IMG/VR virus record: IMGVR_UViG_3300048929_000075
Span: 1-53,132 of that record
Strand: one strand, 5' to 3'
Length of the DNA: 53,132 bases
Source: a virus
Within the stretch, counting starts at the first letter, position 1. Every line of letters begins with the position of its first letter. Positions 6,854 through 13,853 of this stretch are shown one piece after another. Below the pieces are notes generated by a model. That model had not been told where the DNA came from, searched no databases, and was given only the letters and a program-made list of their open reading frames with translations. The position numbers and the translations under genes are program-made.

Positions 6854-7685
6854 GGTTTCGATAGCATCGACAGCGGACGGCCTGCCCGGGCTGTTCGCCT
6901 TTCGTCGGCGTTCGCCGTACCTGCCCGACTTTACCTACCCTCCGCAGATCCTCATTTGTCATAGGCTGTCCGTCATTTCGGAAGGTCTCCCCCTCCTGTG
7001 CAACGTGCGCAGCTCGCTCGCGTTCGTCCAGCATACCCGCCCAGTCGTAATAGCTGACGTTGGCGTTAATGAGGCGCTGGTGCCCCAGATCGCTGTTAAG
7101 CGTCAGGATCTGGTCAGTGGCAATCAGGTCGGCGCGAGCCTCGGCACTGAAGCGCGTGCCTGACAGCATGTCGATCTCCGACAGCCCGGTGTTCGGATCC
7201 TTCTCCAGCAGGCTGCGCTTTAAAGCGTTCTTTGACCAGCCGTTAACAACAGCGTTTTCCACATGGTTGCGCAGGGCTGCGTTGCGCTGGCTGTCAAACG
7301 TCTTAATCATCGAGGTGGATTTATCGATCCAGCTGGATGCCCTGGCAGCGATGCCCGGTTCGTTCCACGGCTGCACCGCCGGGAGTTCAATTTTCGACGG
7401 TGATTCTTTCACGAACCTGCGCCAGTTTCGCCAGCTGAAGAGGCTGACGTGCGCCGCCAGCTCGCTCATGTGGCTGTTACTGACCAGATTAAAAAGTTCA
7501 GTCTGTGACTGTTCGGTCGCCCGGTTAAGCCATGCGTCAAAACTGGCCGGATCCCATGACAACGGCATTACGTAGTCGTCGAGGTTCCCGATCACGTCGT
7601 TGCGCCACTGGTTGACCCAGCCGCGCAGCTCTTTTGACCAGCTTAATTCAAGCGCCCGGGGCTGGAGGGGTCTTATCTTTGCCAC
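6822..7685 (-). CDS. Mu F-like minor head protein (head morphogenesis, SPP1 gp7 family), 287 aa
   Basis: The C-terminal third carries the family signature: a conserved D near the WAGMLDERERAAHVAQEGETF stretch (around 215-235), FRNDGQP, and a late PGQAVRCRCYRNP block with paired Cys (about 265-277). This family is packaged with or bound to the portal and acts early in head assembly. The gene overlaps the 3' end of the portal gene by 38 bases and precedes (with the plus cassette intervening) the protease/scaffold gene, the standard order. Confidence 0.87.
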   Translation of the reverse strand: MAKIRPLQPRALELSWSKELRGWVNQWRNDVIGNLDDYVMPLSWDPASFDAWLNRATEQSQTELFNLVSNSHMSELAAHVSLFSWRNWRRFVKESPSKIELPAVQPWNEPGIAARASSWIDKSTSMIKTFDSQRNAALRNHVENAVVNGWSKNALKRSLLEKDPNTGLSEIDMLSGTRFSAEARADLIATDQILTLNSDLGHQRLINANVSYYDWAGMLDERERAAHVAQEGETFRNDGQPMTNEDLRRVGKVGQVRRTPTKGEQPGQAVRCRCYRNPNWAGSDYDS

Positions 7686-8982
7686 GGGTAGCCTCGATCT
7701 CTTCGTTGGTTGGTTCTGCTGGCATAGGCGGCACTGGCTTAGTCGAACTCATCGCGTAATCGCCGCGTTTTTTGAGGGTGTCGCGTATCTCGTCGATCGT
7801 CAGGATATAGTTAGTCGCGTACACGCTGTCGGCCTGACTCTGTTTGTACAGGCGTTCGGCGAGCTGCGCGAGGGTCTCCTCCTGAATAGGCCGCCACACC
7901 ACGGAAAACTCCAGGTCCGGGTAAAGAATACTGACCAGACGACTCACTGCCGGGGTACCGTGGTTTACCTGTTCGCGTGCCAGATAATTTTGCCACGACT
8001 GCATGGCACCCTCGGCGCTGTTGTTCAGCGCGCCGGATGCGTCGCCTGCCAGCACAATCTGCGGGATACCAGACGACTGGGTCAGCTTAGACTTTTTGGT
8101 GTCCAGCACGTCTTTGACACCTGTCAGCGAGCCGTTGAGTAACGCCACGTCGTCAGTATCTTTGTCGATCGCAATCGTCGACCGGACCGAGCGCACACCA
8201 TCCACAAAGTCGACTTTGCGCTGTAGCGCTGCTGTTCCCGCCCGGCTCTCACATTGGTCACCTGCGCCTTCGGTTTTATAGACCAGCTGCTGAAGGCGCT
8301 GCAAAAGCAGTGTCGCCCACTGGTGGCAGTCGTCAAAGTCGTAGATGTCGCCGAGGATGCCCTGCAAAACCGACAGACCGAAATACTTCTGGCTGCTGCC
8401 CATGTTTTTGCGCAGGGTTGGCGGGATCGGGCGGCCTTTGATTTTGATCAATCGGCTGTTGTGCACCTGGATGTCAGTACCGCCCATCAGCGGGTTGACC
8501 GCCCAAAACAGCGGCATACCGAACTCGTTAGGGTCGGTCTTCTCGTTGCCCGGCCACATGTCCAGCTCGGTGCGGGATACAGAGCGCAGATCGGTAATCT
8601 CTTCCCCCGGCAGCAGCTCCTGCATGTCATCAGCAGCAGTCATCACAACCACAGCGCCGCCGCCGTCGAGTCGTGACCACATGTATGCCTCTGCCAGATG
8701 CCGATCGGCGTGCAGCTCATCCCAGCGGCTGCGGAACAACGCGGCGTCGAATTCAACCCCTTCCGCTACCTCGATGTCGAAACCACAACGGAACAGCTCA
8801 TCCGGTACGCAGGTGACAATACGCGCCGCGGTTGCCGAGTTCAGAAAAGCCTCTTGTAACTCGTGTTCGGGTAACAGCCCACGCGCCCCGCGGCGGTTTG
8901 CCGTCGGACGGTAGGCCTGCGCGTAACTGTCTTCGCGCTCGTTAGCCTTCGTTCTGTATTGCGCTTTAGGGGTACGCTTCAT
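7648..8982 (-). CDS. Portal protein (DUF1073 type), 444 aa
   Basis: It is recognised as the DUF1073/Phage_portal_3-like family by its overall pattern: a basic start, the EAYMWSRLDGGGAVVVM stretch near residue 110, NSRLIKIKGRPIP near 185, SQKYFGLSVLQG, and a SSGIPQIVLAGDASGALNNSAEG block near 300. Twelve copies form the ring at one vertex through which DNA passes. The C-terminal about 40 residues are Pro/Lys/Glu-rich and likely disordered. It lies between the terminase and the Mu F-like gene with short overlaps on both sides. Confidence 0.85.
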   Translation of the reverse strand: MKRTPKAQYRTKANEREDSYAQAYRPTANRRGARGLLPEHELQEAFLNSATAARIVTCVPDELFRCGFDIEVAEGVEFDAALFRSRWDELHADRHLAEAYMWSRLDGGGAVVVMTAADDMQELLPGEEITDLRSVSRTELDMWPGNEKTDPNEFGMPLFWAVNPLMGGTDIQVHNSRLIKIKGRPIPPTLRKNMGSSQKYFGLSVLQGILGDIYDFDDCHQWATLLLQRLQQLVYKTEGAGDQCESRAGTAALQRKVDFVDGVRSVRSTIAIDKDTDDVALLNGSLTGVKDVLDTKKSKLTQSSGIPQIVLAGDASGALNNSAEGAMQSWQNYLAREQVNHGTPAVSRLVSILYPDLEFSVVWRPIQEETLAQLAERLYKQSQADSVYATNYILTIDEIRDTLKKRGDYAMSSTKPVPPMPAEPTNEEIEATRGKDKTPPAPGA

Positions 8983-9290
8983 CGGTTCAATCTCTCTTGA
9001 CGTTGTAGGCGACGATCTTGTGTTCGTTTCTTCTCCTGGTCAAATCCGATCGAGTGGGCAGCCTGCACGACCCCGTGTTTGGTACCGGGCACGCCCTCCT
9101 GTCGCATAAGCCCCAGAATGGCCTTAATTTGGGTGCTCAGGGGTGCAAAAGCCCCTTCAGCGGTCTGACCCCCGCCAAACGCCTGCAACGCGACAGGGGC
9201 TTTCCTGCGCACGCCCAGGGCACCATTCTCCTCGTCCATGTAGCGGATCTCGTAATTTCTACGCAGCCAGTCCCGCAGATTGCTCGTCAT
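8979..9290 (-). CDS. Hypothetical protein between terminase and portal, 103 aa
   Basis: It starts inside the end of the terminase gene (32-base overlap) and overlaps the portal start by 4 bases, so it is translationally coupled to both. The N-terminus is charged and helical (MTSNLRDWLRRNYEIRYMDE), the middle glycine-rich, the C-terminus very basic (KKRTQDRRLQRQERLNR). Position suggests a packaging or head-assembly accessory. No family is recognised. Confidence 0.7.
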   Translation of the reverse strand: MTSNLRDWLRRNYEIRYMDEENGALGVRRKAPVALQAFGGGQTAEGAFAPLSTQIKAILGLMRQEGVPGTKHGVVQAAHSIGFDQEKKRTQDRRLQRQERLNR

Positions 9291-10893
9291 TCACGCCCCC
9301 TCGCATCGGTGTGTAAGCCATTACGATCGCGTCGCCGTTGTTGGTGGACGGCACGTTGCGCTGTGCCATTTGCTTTTTGGTCTCGACCTGCAATTTACCC
9401 TCGTTCATTATCCATCGCGGTTCGCATAGCTCGCCTTTCGCTTTCTCCCAGAGGGTAGGGTCGATCCTGACGGTGTCGATGCTCATCAGGTGCCGCATAC
9501 GCTCGGCGCCCATTTTCTCCTCTACTGCGATCAGTTTCTCGTAATGGCTGCCTTCGGCCTCAGTGTAATACTTCCGCACCAGGAATGCGTTTTCCGCGCG
9601 CTTTGCGATGTCATACCAGCTCTGCGCCTTCGCATTCAGGAAGTGATCCGAGTTCTTACGCTTCGGCATGATCAGCTGGTTCGGGTTGACCACTGCCCCG
9701 CCAGCATCGTAAGGCCGGAACGTCAGTGTCGCCTCGCCGTTGTCATCGAGAGCGTCGTTAAGTTCACGAACAGCGCCTTTTGCCCCCAGACCCACACCGA
9801 TCACGTCGTAGCGCACTTCGGCACACTCCATGCGACGCGCTTCATGCCACACGTATTTAGCCGATGCCACCGGGTCGACTTCGCGGAACTCGTTGAGGTA
9901 GCACAGCACGTTATTCATGTGCATAGCCACCACTGATGGGTCGCCCTGGCTCGTGCCGCCGACGTCATACCCGGCAATGAGGTGCGCGCCATTCTCGTAA
10001 TCGACCTGGAGCATTTCGTGCAGGTTCTCGGCTGCTGCCAGCCATTTGGTTTTGATAATCGACATCGGGCTGTCGCCGACGGGTTGGCCGAGCCAGATAT
10101 GAGCGTGCAGGTCTTCGTCGGCATCCCGCAGCAGGCGCTCGTCCATCGCCAGGCTGGTCATGTTGTGCCACGGGTTCTGGTCAAAGTTGATGTGTTTGCT
10201 GATCCGGAACCGGGTACCATCCGGGCGGTAGTCCGGATAAATACACTCGCTGACGAACATCTTCCATGTGGCACTGATGGTGCTGATCGGGTTCCACGTC
10301 ACCCAGATCTGCGCGTTCGGCAAACGGATCGTCGGGGTCAGGCGGTTCCAGCTGTCTTTAGTCACCGTCGCGGCCTCTTCCACCCAGCACTGGTCGTAGC
10401 TGGAGTACCCGCGCACCTTCTCGCCCGTCTTCGCCAGACCGATGTATTTCACCCGGCCGCCCTGCTTCGCTTTGATGTACTTATCGGTGATGACGCACTC
10501 GTCCAGCGCGCCCAGGTCTTTGACGGCCTGCACCAGCTCTGCGTGGCTGGACTCCTCGATCGAGTCCTGAATTTCACGACAGCAGAGGAGTTTTGACCCG
10601 CGCCAGATGACTTTGATCATCAGCAGGCGGGCGAACGATAGCGATTTGCCCGAGCTGCGCCCGCCCCTTGCCTCGTTCCATCGAGCGTTATTCTCCCAGT
10701 ATTCCCGGTAGCAGTCCGCGATCGCGATGATGATCGCCCCGTTAGCAGTGCGCTGGCCGGGAACGAAGGCGCGCGCCTCTTCCTCGGTTTTAACCCACTG
10801 GATAACGGGTTCAGGCGTTCTGACTTTGCCCCTGATCTTTTTCTTGTTCGCCAGCTGGCGCAGCACGCTGTTGATCTGGTTTATGGTTGGCAT
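9259..10893 (-). CDS. terL: Terminase large subunit, 544 aa
   Basis: ATP-driven DNA packaging motor and nuclease. It resembles the PBSX/Terminase_3 type: Walker A GGRSSGKS at residues 77-84, Walker B with acidic pair DQCWVEEA at 167-174, and the coupling segment VTWNP near 197. The C-terminal nuclease half shows GYDVGGTSQGDPSVVAMH (around 312-329, with the first catalytic Asp) and a later D-containing VRYDVIGVGLGAKG segment. Length is normal for the family. It sits directly downstream of the small-subunit candidate and upstream of the portal. Confidence 0.92.
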   Translation of the reverse strand: MPTINQINSVLRQLANKKKIRGKVRTPEPVIQWVKTEEEARAFVPGQRTANGAIIIAIADCYREYWENNARWNEARGGRSSGKSLSFARLLMIKVIWRGSKLLCCREIQDSIEESSHAELVQAVKDLGALDECVITDKYIKAKQGGRVKYIGLAKTGEKVRGYSSYDQCWVEEAATVTKDSWNRLTPTIRLPNAQIWVTWNPISTISATWKMFVSECIYPDYRPDGTRFRISKHINFDQNPWHNMTSLAMDERLLRDADEDLHAHIWLGQPVGDSPMSIIKTKWLAAAENLHEMLQVDYENGAHLIAGYDVGGTSQGDPSVVAMHMNNVLCYLNEFREVDPVASAKYVWHEARRMECAEVRYDVIGVGLGAKGAVRELNDALDDNGEATLTFRPYDAGGAVVNPNQLIMPKRKNSDHFLNAKAQSWYDIAKRAENAFLVRKYYTEAEGSHYEKLIAVEEKMGAERMRHLMSIDTVRIDPTLWEKAKGELCEPRWIMNEGKLQVETKKQMAQRNVPSTNNGDAIVMAYTPMRGGVNDEQSAGLAA

Positions 10894-10981
10894 GGCATTG
10901 CTCGCAGTCCGTTAGAAATGGGTCTTTGTTCCGGTTCAGTGTCCGGTACACTCCGGCACCGTTGCATTGTTTGCAGTTCAT
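10811..10981 (-). CDS. Small zinc-finger protein (CxxCxGxG type), 56 aa
   Basis: A short ORF starts in an ATGA overlap with the stop of the terminase small-subunit candidate. The first 30 residues read MNCKQCNGAGVYRTLNRN followed by a second C-x-x-C (CEQC), the DnaJ-type zinc-finger pattern. The last 25 residues overlap the start of the terminase gene in another frame and look non-conserved. Small Cys-rich proteins of this type are common next to phage terminases. The coupling and the Cys pattern support it; length and overlap keep confidence moderate. Confidence 0.55.
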   Translation of the reverse strand: MNCKQCNGAGVYRTLNRNKDPFLTDCEQCHANHKPDQQRAAPAGEQEKDQGQSQNA

Positions 10982-11511
10982 TCGCCGTCTTCCTCTTCGC
11001 CTTCCAGGTCATCGCACGCAGCATTCAGGGCGCGCGTATGAGCTGCGTTTAGCTGAATCTCGCCGAGGGTTCGAACAACCTCGACAGCCACCTTGACGCT
11101 CGCCGGGTCTGCGCCTTCTTCCAGCATCTTTTTGGTGATGCGCTTCGCCGTGCGCTCGATGGCTTGAGGGGTGTCGAGACCTGCCCGATCGAGTTGAACG
11201 GGTTGGGTTCGGATCTTCCCGTAAACGCGTTCGACCATGACCTTTGCTATCCCCGGGTCGCCCTCGTTCAGCAGTTCCATCACTTTGACCTGTAGCATTT
11301 CCAGCCCCGAGCTGGTGGCCTCCAGCATAGCAACCTCAGCTGCCAGCGATTTGGGCACAGGCTTGTCGCCGTACGCCTCTTTGGTGGCCTGTAGCCGTGC
11401 CAGCTCCCGCCGTTTCCACACGTCAAACGAATCGTTCAGGAACATGCGGAACTCTTGACGGGGGCGGCCTTTGGGATTGTTTGCGGGTTTCCCCTTCAGA
11501 CCGTGCGCCAT
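10978..11511 (-). CDS. terS: Probable terminase small subunit, 177 aa
   Basis: It lies immediately upstream of the large terminase, where the DNA-recognition subunit is normally encoded. The N-terminus is basic with a KGRPRQEF motif (residues about 15-22), like the NPKGRP DNA-binding segment of related packaging or DUF5681-type proteins. A helical central region follows (VMELLNEGDPGIAKVMVERV), and the C-terminus is very acidic (EGEEEDGE). I did not recognise a clear helix-turn-helix. The assignment is mostly positional. Confidence 0.65.
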   Translation of the reverse strand: MAHGLKGKPANNPKGRPRQEFRMFLNDSFDVWKRRELARLQATKEAYGDKPVPKSLAAEVAMLEATSSGLEMLQVKVMELLNEGDPGIAKVMVERVYGKIRTQPVQLDRAGLDTPQAIERTAKRITKKMLEEGADPASVKVAVEVVRTLGEIQLNAAHTRALNAACDDLEGEEEDGE

Positions 11512-11515
11512 TTTG

Positions 11516-11803
11516 TTAAATTTCCTTATTAAGTTTTTGCAGGATGGTTACATCTTCCGCTGAGAGTTCGACGAGCCGAAAAACACGATCGCGCAGCGGC
11601 TGCCACTCTTCACGGGATGTTATGTTGCGTTCAGGCAGGATTGAAGGCTTTTCGCCTGTAACGTCGCCGACGCGCAATAAAACGAGTTCGCCAGCATGTG
11701 CTAAAAGCATCATTTCGAGGCTACCTTCTCGTAACAATTTGCGCGGGTTAAAAATGTGAGGTTTCGGCACTGGTGCGCCCTCTCGTGGTTGTGTGGTTGT
11801 CAC
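11516..11803 (-). CDS. Hypothetical protein, 95 aa, paralogous tail with the 12435-12713 product
   Basis: The C-terminal 25 residues (RDRVFRLVELSAEDVTILQK) closely match the end of the protein encoded at 12435-12713 (VGRVFALVELTDEQIEKLEA), so the two share a domain. The middle is beta-like (ELVLLRVGDVTGEKP). The gene lies four bases upstream of the terminase small-subunit candidate in the same direction. Function unknown. Confidence 0.65.
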   Translation of the reverse strand: MTTTQPREGAPVPKPHIFNPRKLLREGSLEMMLLAHAGELVLLRVGDVTGEKPSILPERNITSREEWQPLRDRVFRLVELSAEDVTILQKLNKEI

Positions 11804-11829
11804 AGTTTACGAGAGGGCGAAGTGGTGGG

Positions 11830-12273
11830 TCAATCTTGTGGGTTAGTGGCTCGTGCTTCTGCGCGGTCGAGGCGTTCGACCTCTGCCACGATCAGAGCGC
11901 CAGCTTTGACCAGATTGCGACGTTCTCCGCTGTCTTTGAAATCACCCGCACCCCAGGGCCATACGTCGCCTGCGAATGCCAGGCCACTGGTGCGCACCAG
12001 CGCATAGGCCGCTGCAGCGTCCGCCATTTGCCCGTCGGTGTACTGATCGTCGTCCTCGGGCAGGCGCTTCAGTTCTTCGATCTGGCGCGTACGTTCGCGA
12101 CGAATATCTGCCAGCGCCGCCGTGTCGTCTGGCGCGTTCAGTGCTTCGAGAGCGAGGTCAAAAATGGCCTGGAGGGTAGCGTCGCCGCCGAACTCTACTG
12201 TGCCGTCGGCAGCAATAGCCGCAGCGACGTCCTCTTTCATTTTGCGGATAAGACTTTCAGTGATAATTGGCAT
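11830..12273 (-). CDS. Conserved phage protein of unknown function, 147 aa
   Basis: I chose the ATG at 12273 because AAGG lies nine bases upstream; the longer frame adds 26 residues without a binding site. The C-terminal half carries a pattern seen in many enterobacterial phage and prophage proteins of unknown function: RRERTRQIEELK, then a D-rich stretch, GQMADAAAAYAL, WPWGAGDFK, and a final RRNLVKAGALIVAEVERLDRA. The regular spacing suggests a helical bundle. It is the sole member here; the role is unknown. Confidence 0.75.
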   Translation of the reverse strand: MPIITESLIRKMKEDVAAAIAADGTVEFGGDATLQAIFDLALEALNAPDDTAALADIRRERTRQIEELKRLPEDDDQYTDGQMADAAAAYALVRTSGLAFAGDVWPWGAGDFKDSGERRNLVKAGALIVAEVERLDRAEARATNPQD

Positions 12274-12274
12274 G

Positions 12275-12475
12275 TTATTTACCTTTGTTTTTGCGAAGTT
12301 CTGCGTAGAAAATTTCGGCTGCGCGGGTTGCTGCGTTCGCACAGCCTGCAATTTTGGTATCGCTCAGGATCCGCCCCAGTTCGCTGGCAATGCTGCGCGC
12401 GAAAATATCAGCCGCTAGTTTTTCAACGTTCTGGCTATCTTCCGGCAACGTGATGTTGAGTATTCGCTGTCCCAT
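12275..12475 (-). CDS. Hypothetical small protein, 66 aa
   Basis: The start at 12475 (MGQRILNITLPED) has GGAGG nine bases upstream and is preferred over an upstream in-frame ATG. The protein is helical after residue 15, with Ala-rich segments (AADIFARSIASELGRIL) and a basic end (ELRKNKGK). Its start lies 41 bases inside the end of the preceding gene. No family is recognised. Confidence 0.62.
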   Translation of the reverse strand: MGQRILNITLPEDSQNVEKLAADIFARSIASELGRILSDTKIAGCANAATRAAEIFYAELRKNKGK

Positions 12476-12713
12476 TATGTTCTGCCTCCAGTTTCTCAAT
12501 CTGTTCGTCGGTGAGTTCCACAAGGGCAAACACTCGGCCTACGAGGTCAGCAGGGGCTTTGCTGTTCCCCTGTAGACGTGTTCCGCGTACACCAACCTGC
12601 CCGAACGATGCCGCGCCCACACGCACCACAACACGATCGCCGTTAACGACATCCTGCATGGCACTTACAACACCGCTACGCACCAGCGTGTTAGGGGAGT
12701 GGATTTTAATCAT
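12435..12713 (-). CDS. Hypothetical protein, 92 aa, paralogous with the 11516-11803 product
   Basis: A beta-rich N-terminus (GDRVVVRVGAASFGQVGVRG) resembles a small barrel. The VGRVFALVELTDEQIEKLEA block matches the C-terminus of the protein at 11516-11803. It overlaps the next upstream gene by 4 bases. Function unknown. Confidence 0.65.
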   Translation of the reverse strand: MIKIHSPNTLVRSGVVSAMQDVVNGDRVVVRVGAASFGQVGVRGTRLQGNSKAPADLVGRVFALVELTDEQIEKLEAEHNGTANTQHHVAGR

Positions 12714-13036
12714 TGCACGTACTCCATCAGGGCTGGAGCCATGATCGCCTGCGCGGCAGCCAAAGAATCAGCGTCTTTCAGGCAGGTGCGGTTGACCTGG
12801 GCTAGCTCTGCGCGAAGCGCCGCGTGCTGGCTGGTGGTGTACAGACGCACAACAGCGGTAACCCCGGTGCCCCCTTCGATGTCACTCGAAATCACAGGTG
12901 TGGTATATGCTTTATCTTCGGCCTGAGTGGTTACCCAACCAACAACGCGGCGGGTCTCCAGGCGATAGCCTTTTTCTTTTGAGTGGGTCAGTTCAACCTT
13001 GATCGCGATCCCGGTCTCAGTGGTGAATGTAGACAT
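12710..13036 (-). CDS. Hypothetical protein, 108 aa
   Basis: ATG at 13036 with AAGGA eight bases upstream is the best start; a longer frame begins at 13066. The first half is beta-rich (TGIAIKVELTHSKEKGYRLETR), followed by VVGWVTTQAEDK and a helical C-terminus with a Cys at TCLKD. It lies just downstream of the ribbon-helix-helix gene and is probably cotranscribed with it. Confidence 0.66.
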   Translation of the reverse strand: MSTFTTETGIAIKVELTHSKEKGYRLETRRVVGWVTTQAEDKAYTTPVISSDIEGGTGVTAVVRLYTTSQHAALRAELAQVNRTCLKDADSLAAAQAIMAPALMEYVQ

Positions 13037-13066
13037 ATCTTTTCCTTTTGGTAGTTTGCAGTGCAA

Positions 13067-13606
13067 TTATGCGACAACCACAGAGACAACACAACCCTTG
13101 CCTGCATGTTCTTCAGCAAGTTCTTTTGCAGCGTTCAGAACTTCGGCAAGTGCGCGCTCTGATTCGTTGAAACATTCGATCGTTTTCGCCAGTGCATCCC
13201 ATTCGTCAAAACGCCGTCTATGGAAACTGTACGCCGTCAGCTCAACGCGGAAATATTCATGGTAAGCATCGTCCTCAGTGAATACATAAGGTTCTTCGCT
13301 GAAATGCGCCTGAAATTTGATCCCCTCGTACCCAGATTTACCTACCTGGAAATACCGGGTAATTGCTTTGGCTTTACGTTTGGCCTCTTCTGCCTCCTCT
13401 TTGGTGGCAAACACACCGAGGCTCACGCCGTTAGCGTACGCGTAATGCTTTTCTTTGAGCACGGGTTTAGCCTCGTAGGTCTGCCCCACCCACTCCGCGA
13501 TCGCCGTTCTGAATGCGTCTACGCGTGAAATACCCAATTCATTGGCTTTTTGCTCCACCAGCTCAATGATCGAAGTGTCCAGCATGACGTTAACTTGTGC
13601 TTTCAT
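13067..13606 (-). CDS. Ribbon-helix-helix (CopG/MetJ-type) DNA-binding protein, 179 aa
   Basis: Residues 1-42 match the ribbon-helix-helix fold: strand QVNVML, helix DTSIIELVEQKANELG, turn ISR, helix VDAFRTAIAEWV. Proteins of this fold dimerise and insert a beta ribbon in the major groove, often as repressors. Residues about 45-179 form an unrecognised domain with a VSLGVFATKEEAEEAKRKA segment. The gene begins right below the AT-rich region 13607-13853, which holds nine ATGCA/TGCAT words. I infer autoregulation and possibly control of the promoters at 3561, 48439 and 50383 that carry TGCA-N-TGCA. The binding site is a guess; the fold call is good. Confidence 0.75.
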   Translation of the reverse strand: MKAQVNVMLDTSIIELVEQKANELGISRVDAFRTAIAEWVGQTYEAKPVLKEKHYAYANGVSLGVFATKEEAEEAKRKAKAITRYFQVGKSGYEGIKFQAHFSEEPYVFTEDDAYHEYFRVELTAYSFHRRRFDEWDALAKTIECFNESERALAEVLNAAKELAEEHAGKGCVVSVVVA

Positions 13607-13853
13607 AAAAAATACGCTCTCAAATGCAAATAAGTTATTGATGTGAAAGGGAATAATGCAAAATGCAATTTTTACCCCGAAAAGTTAGAGTCTATTTTGT
13701 TGTTGCTTTATAAAAAATACTATAATTTATTATTAAATAATACTACTAACTAACTAACTAACTTAATATAAATATTGCATTTATGCATTTTAGTGTTGTA
13801 GAACAGCGATTTAACTGCATTCCATTTTGCATCTGAAATGCAGTTTTTTGCAT
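13607..13853. promoter_or_regulatory. AT-rich region with nine ATGCA/TGCAT words: operator array or replication origin
   Basis: The longest gene-free gap. By my count 13681-13800 has only 22 G/C in 120 bases. ATGCA or TGCAT occurs at 13624, 13656, 13663, 13776, 13783 (as ATGCAT), 13816, 13828, 13838 and 13849, some 7 bp apart. A tandem CTAA repeat sits at about 13744-13760. It lies between the stop of the primase-helicase gene and the start of the ribbon-helix-helix gene, so it should hold the latter's promoter. Iteron-like words, low melting stability and a neighbouring P4-type primase-helicase also fit an origin. Confidence 0.7.

Noticed and set aside
13741-13763. CTAA tandem repeat as a CRISPR-like array
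   Set aside because: The repeats are four bases long with no spacers and no cas genes nearby.
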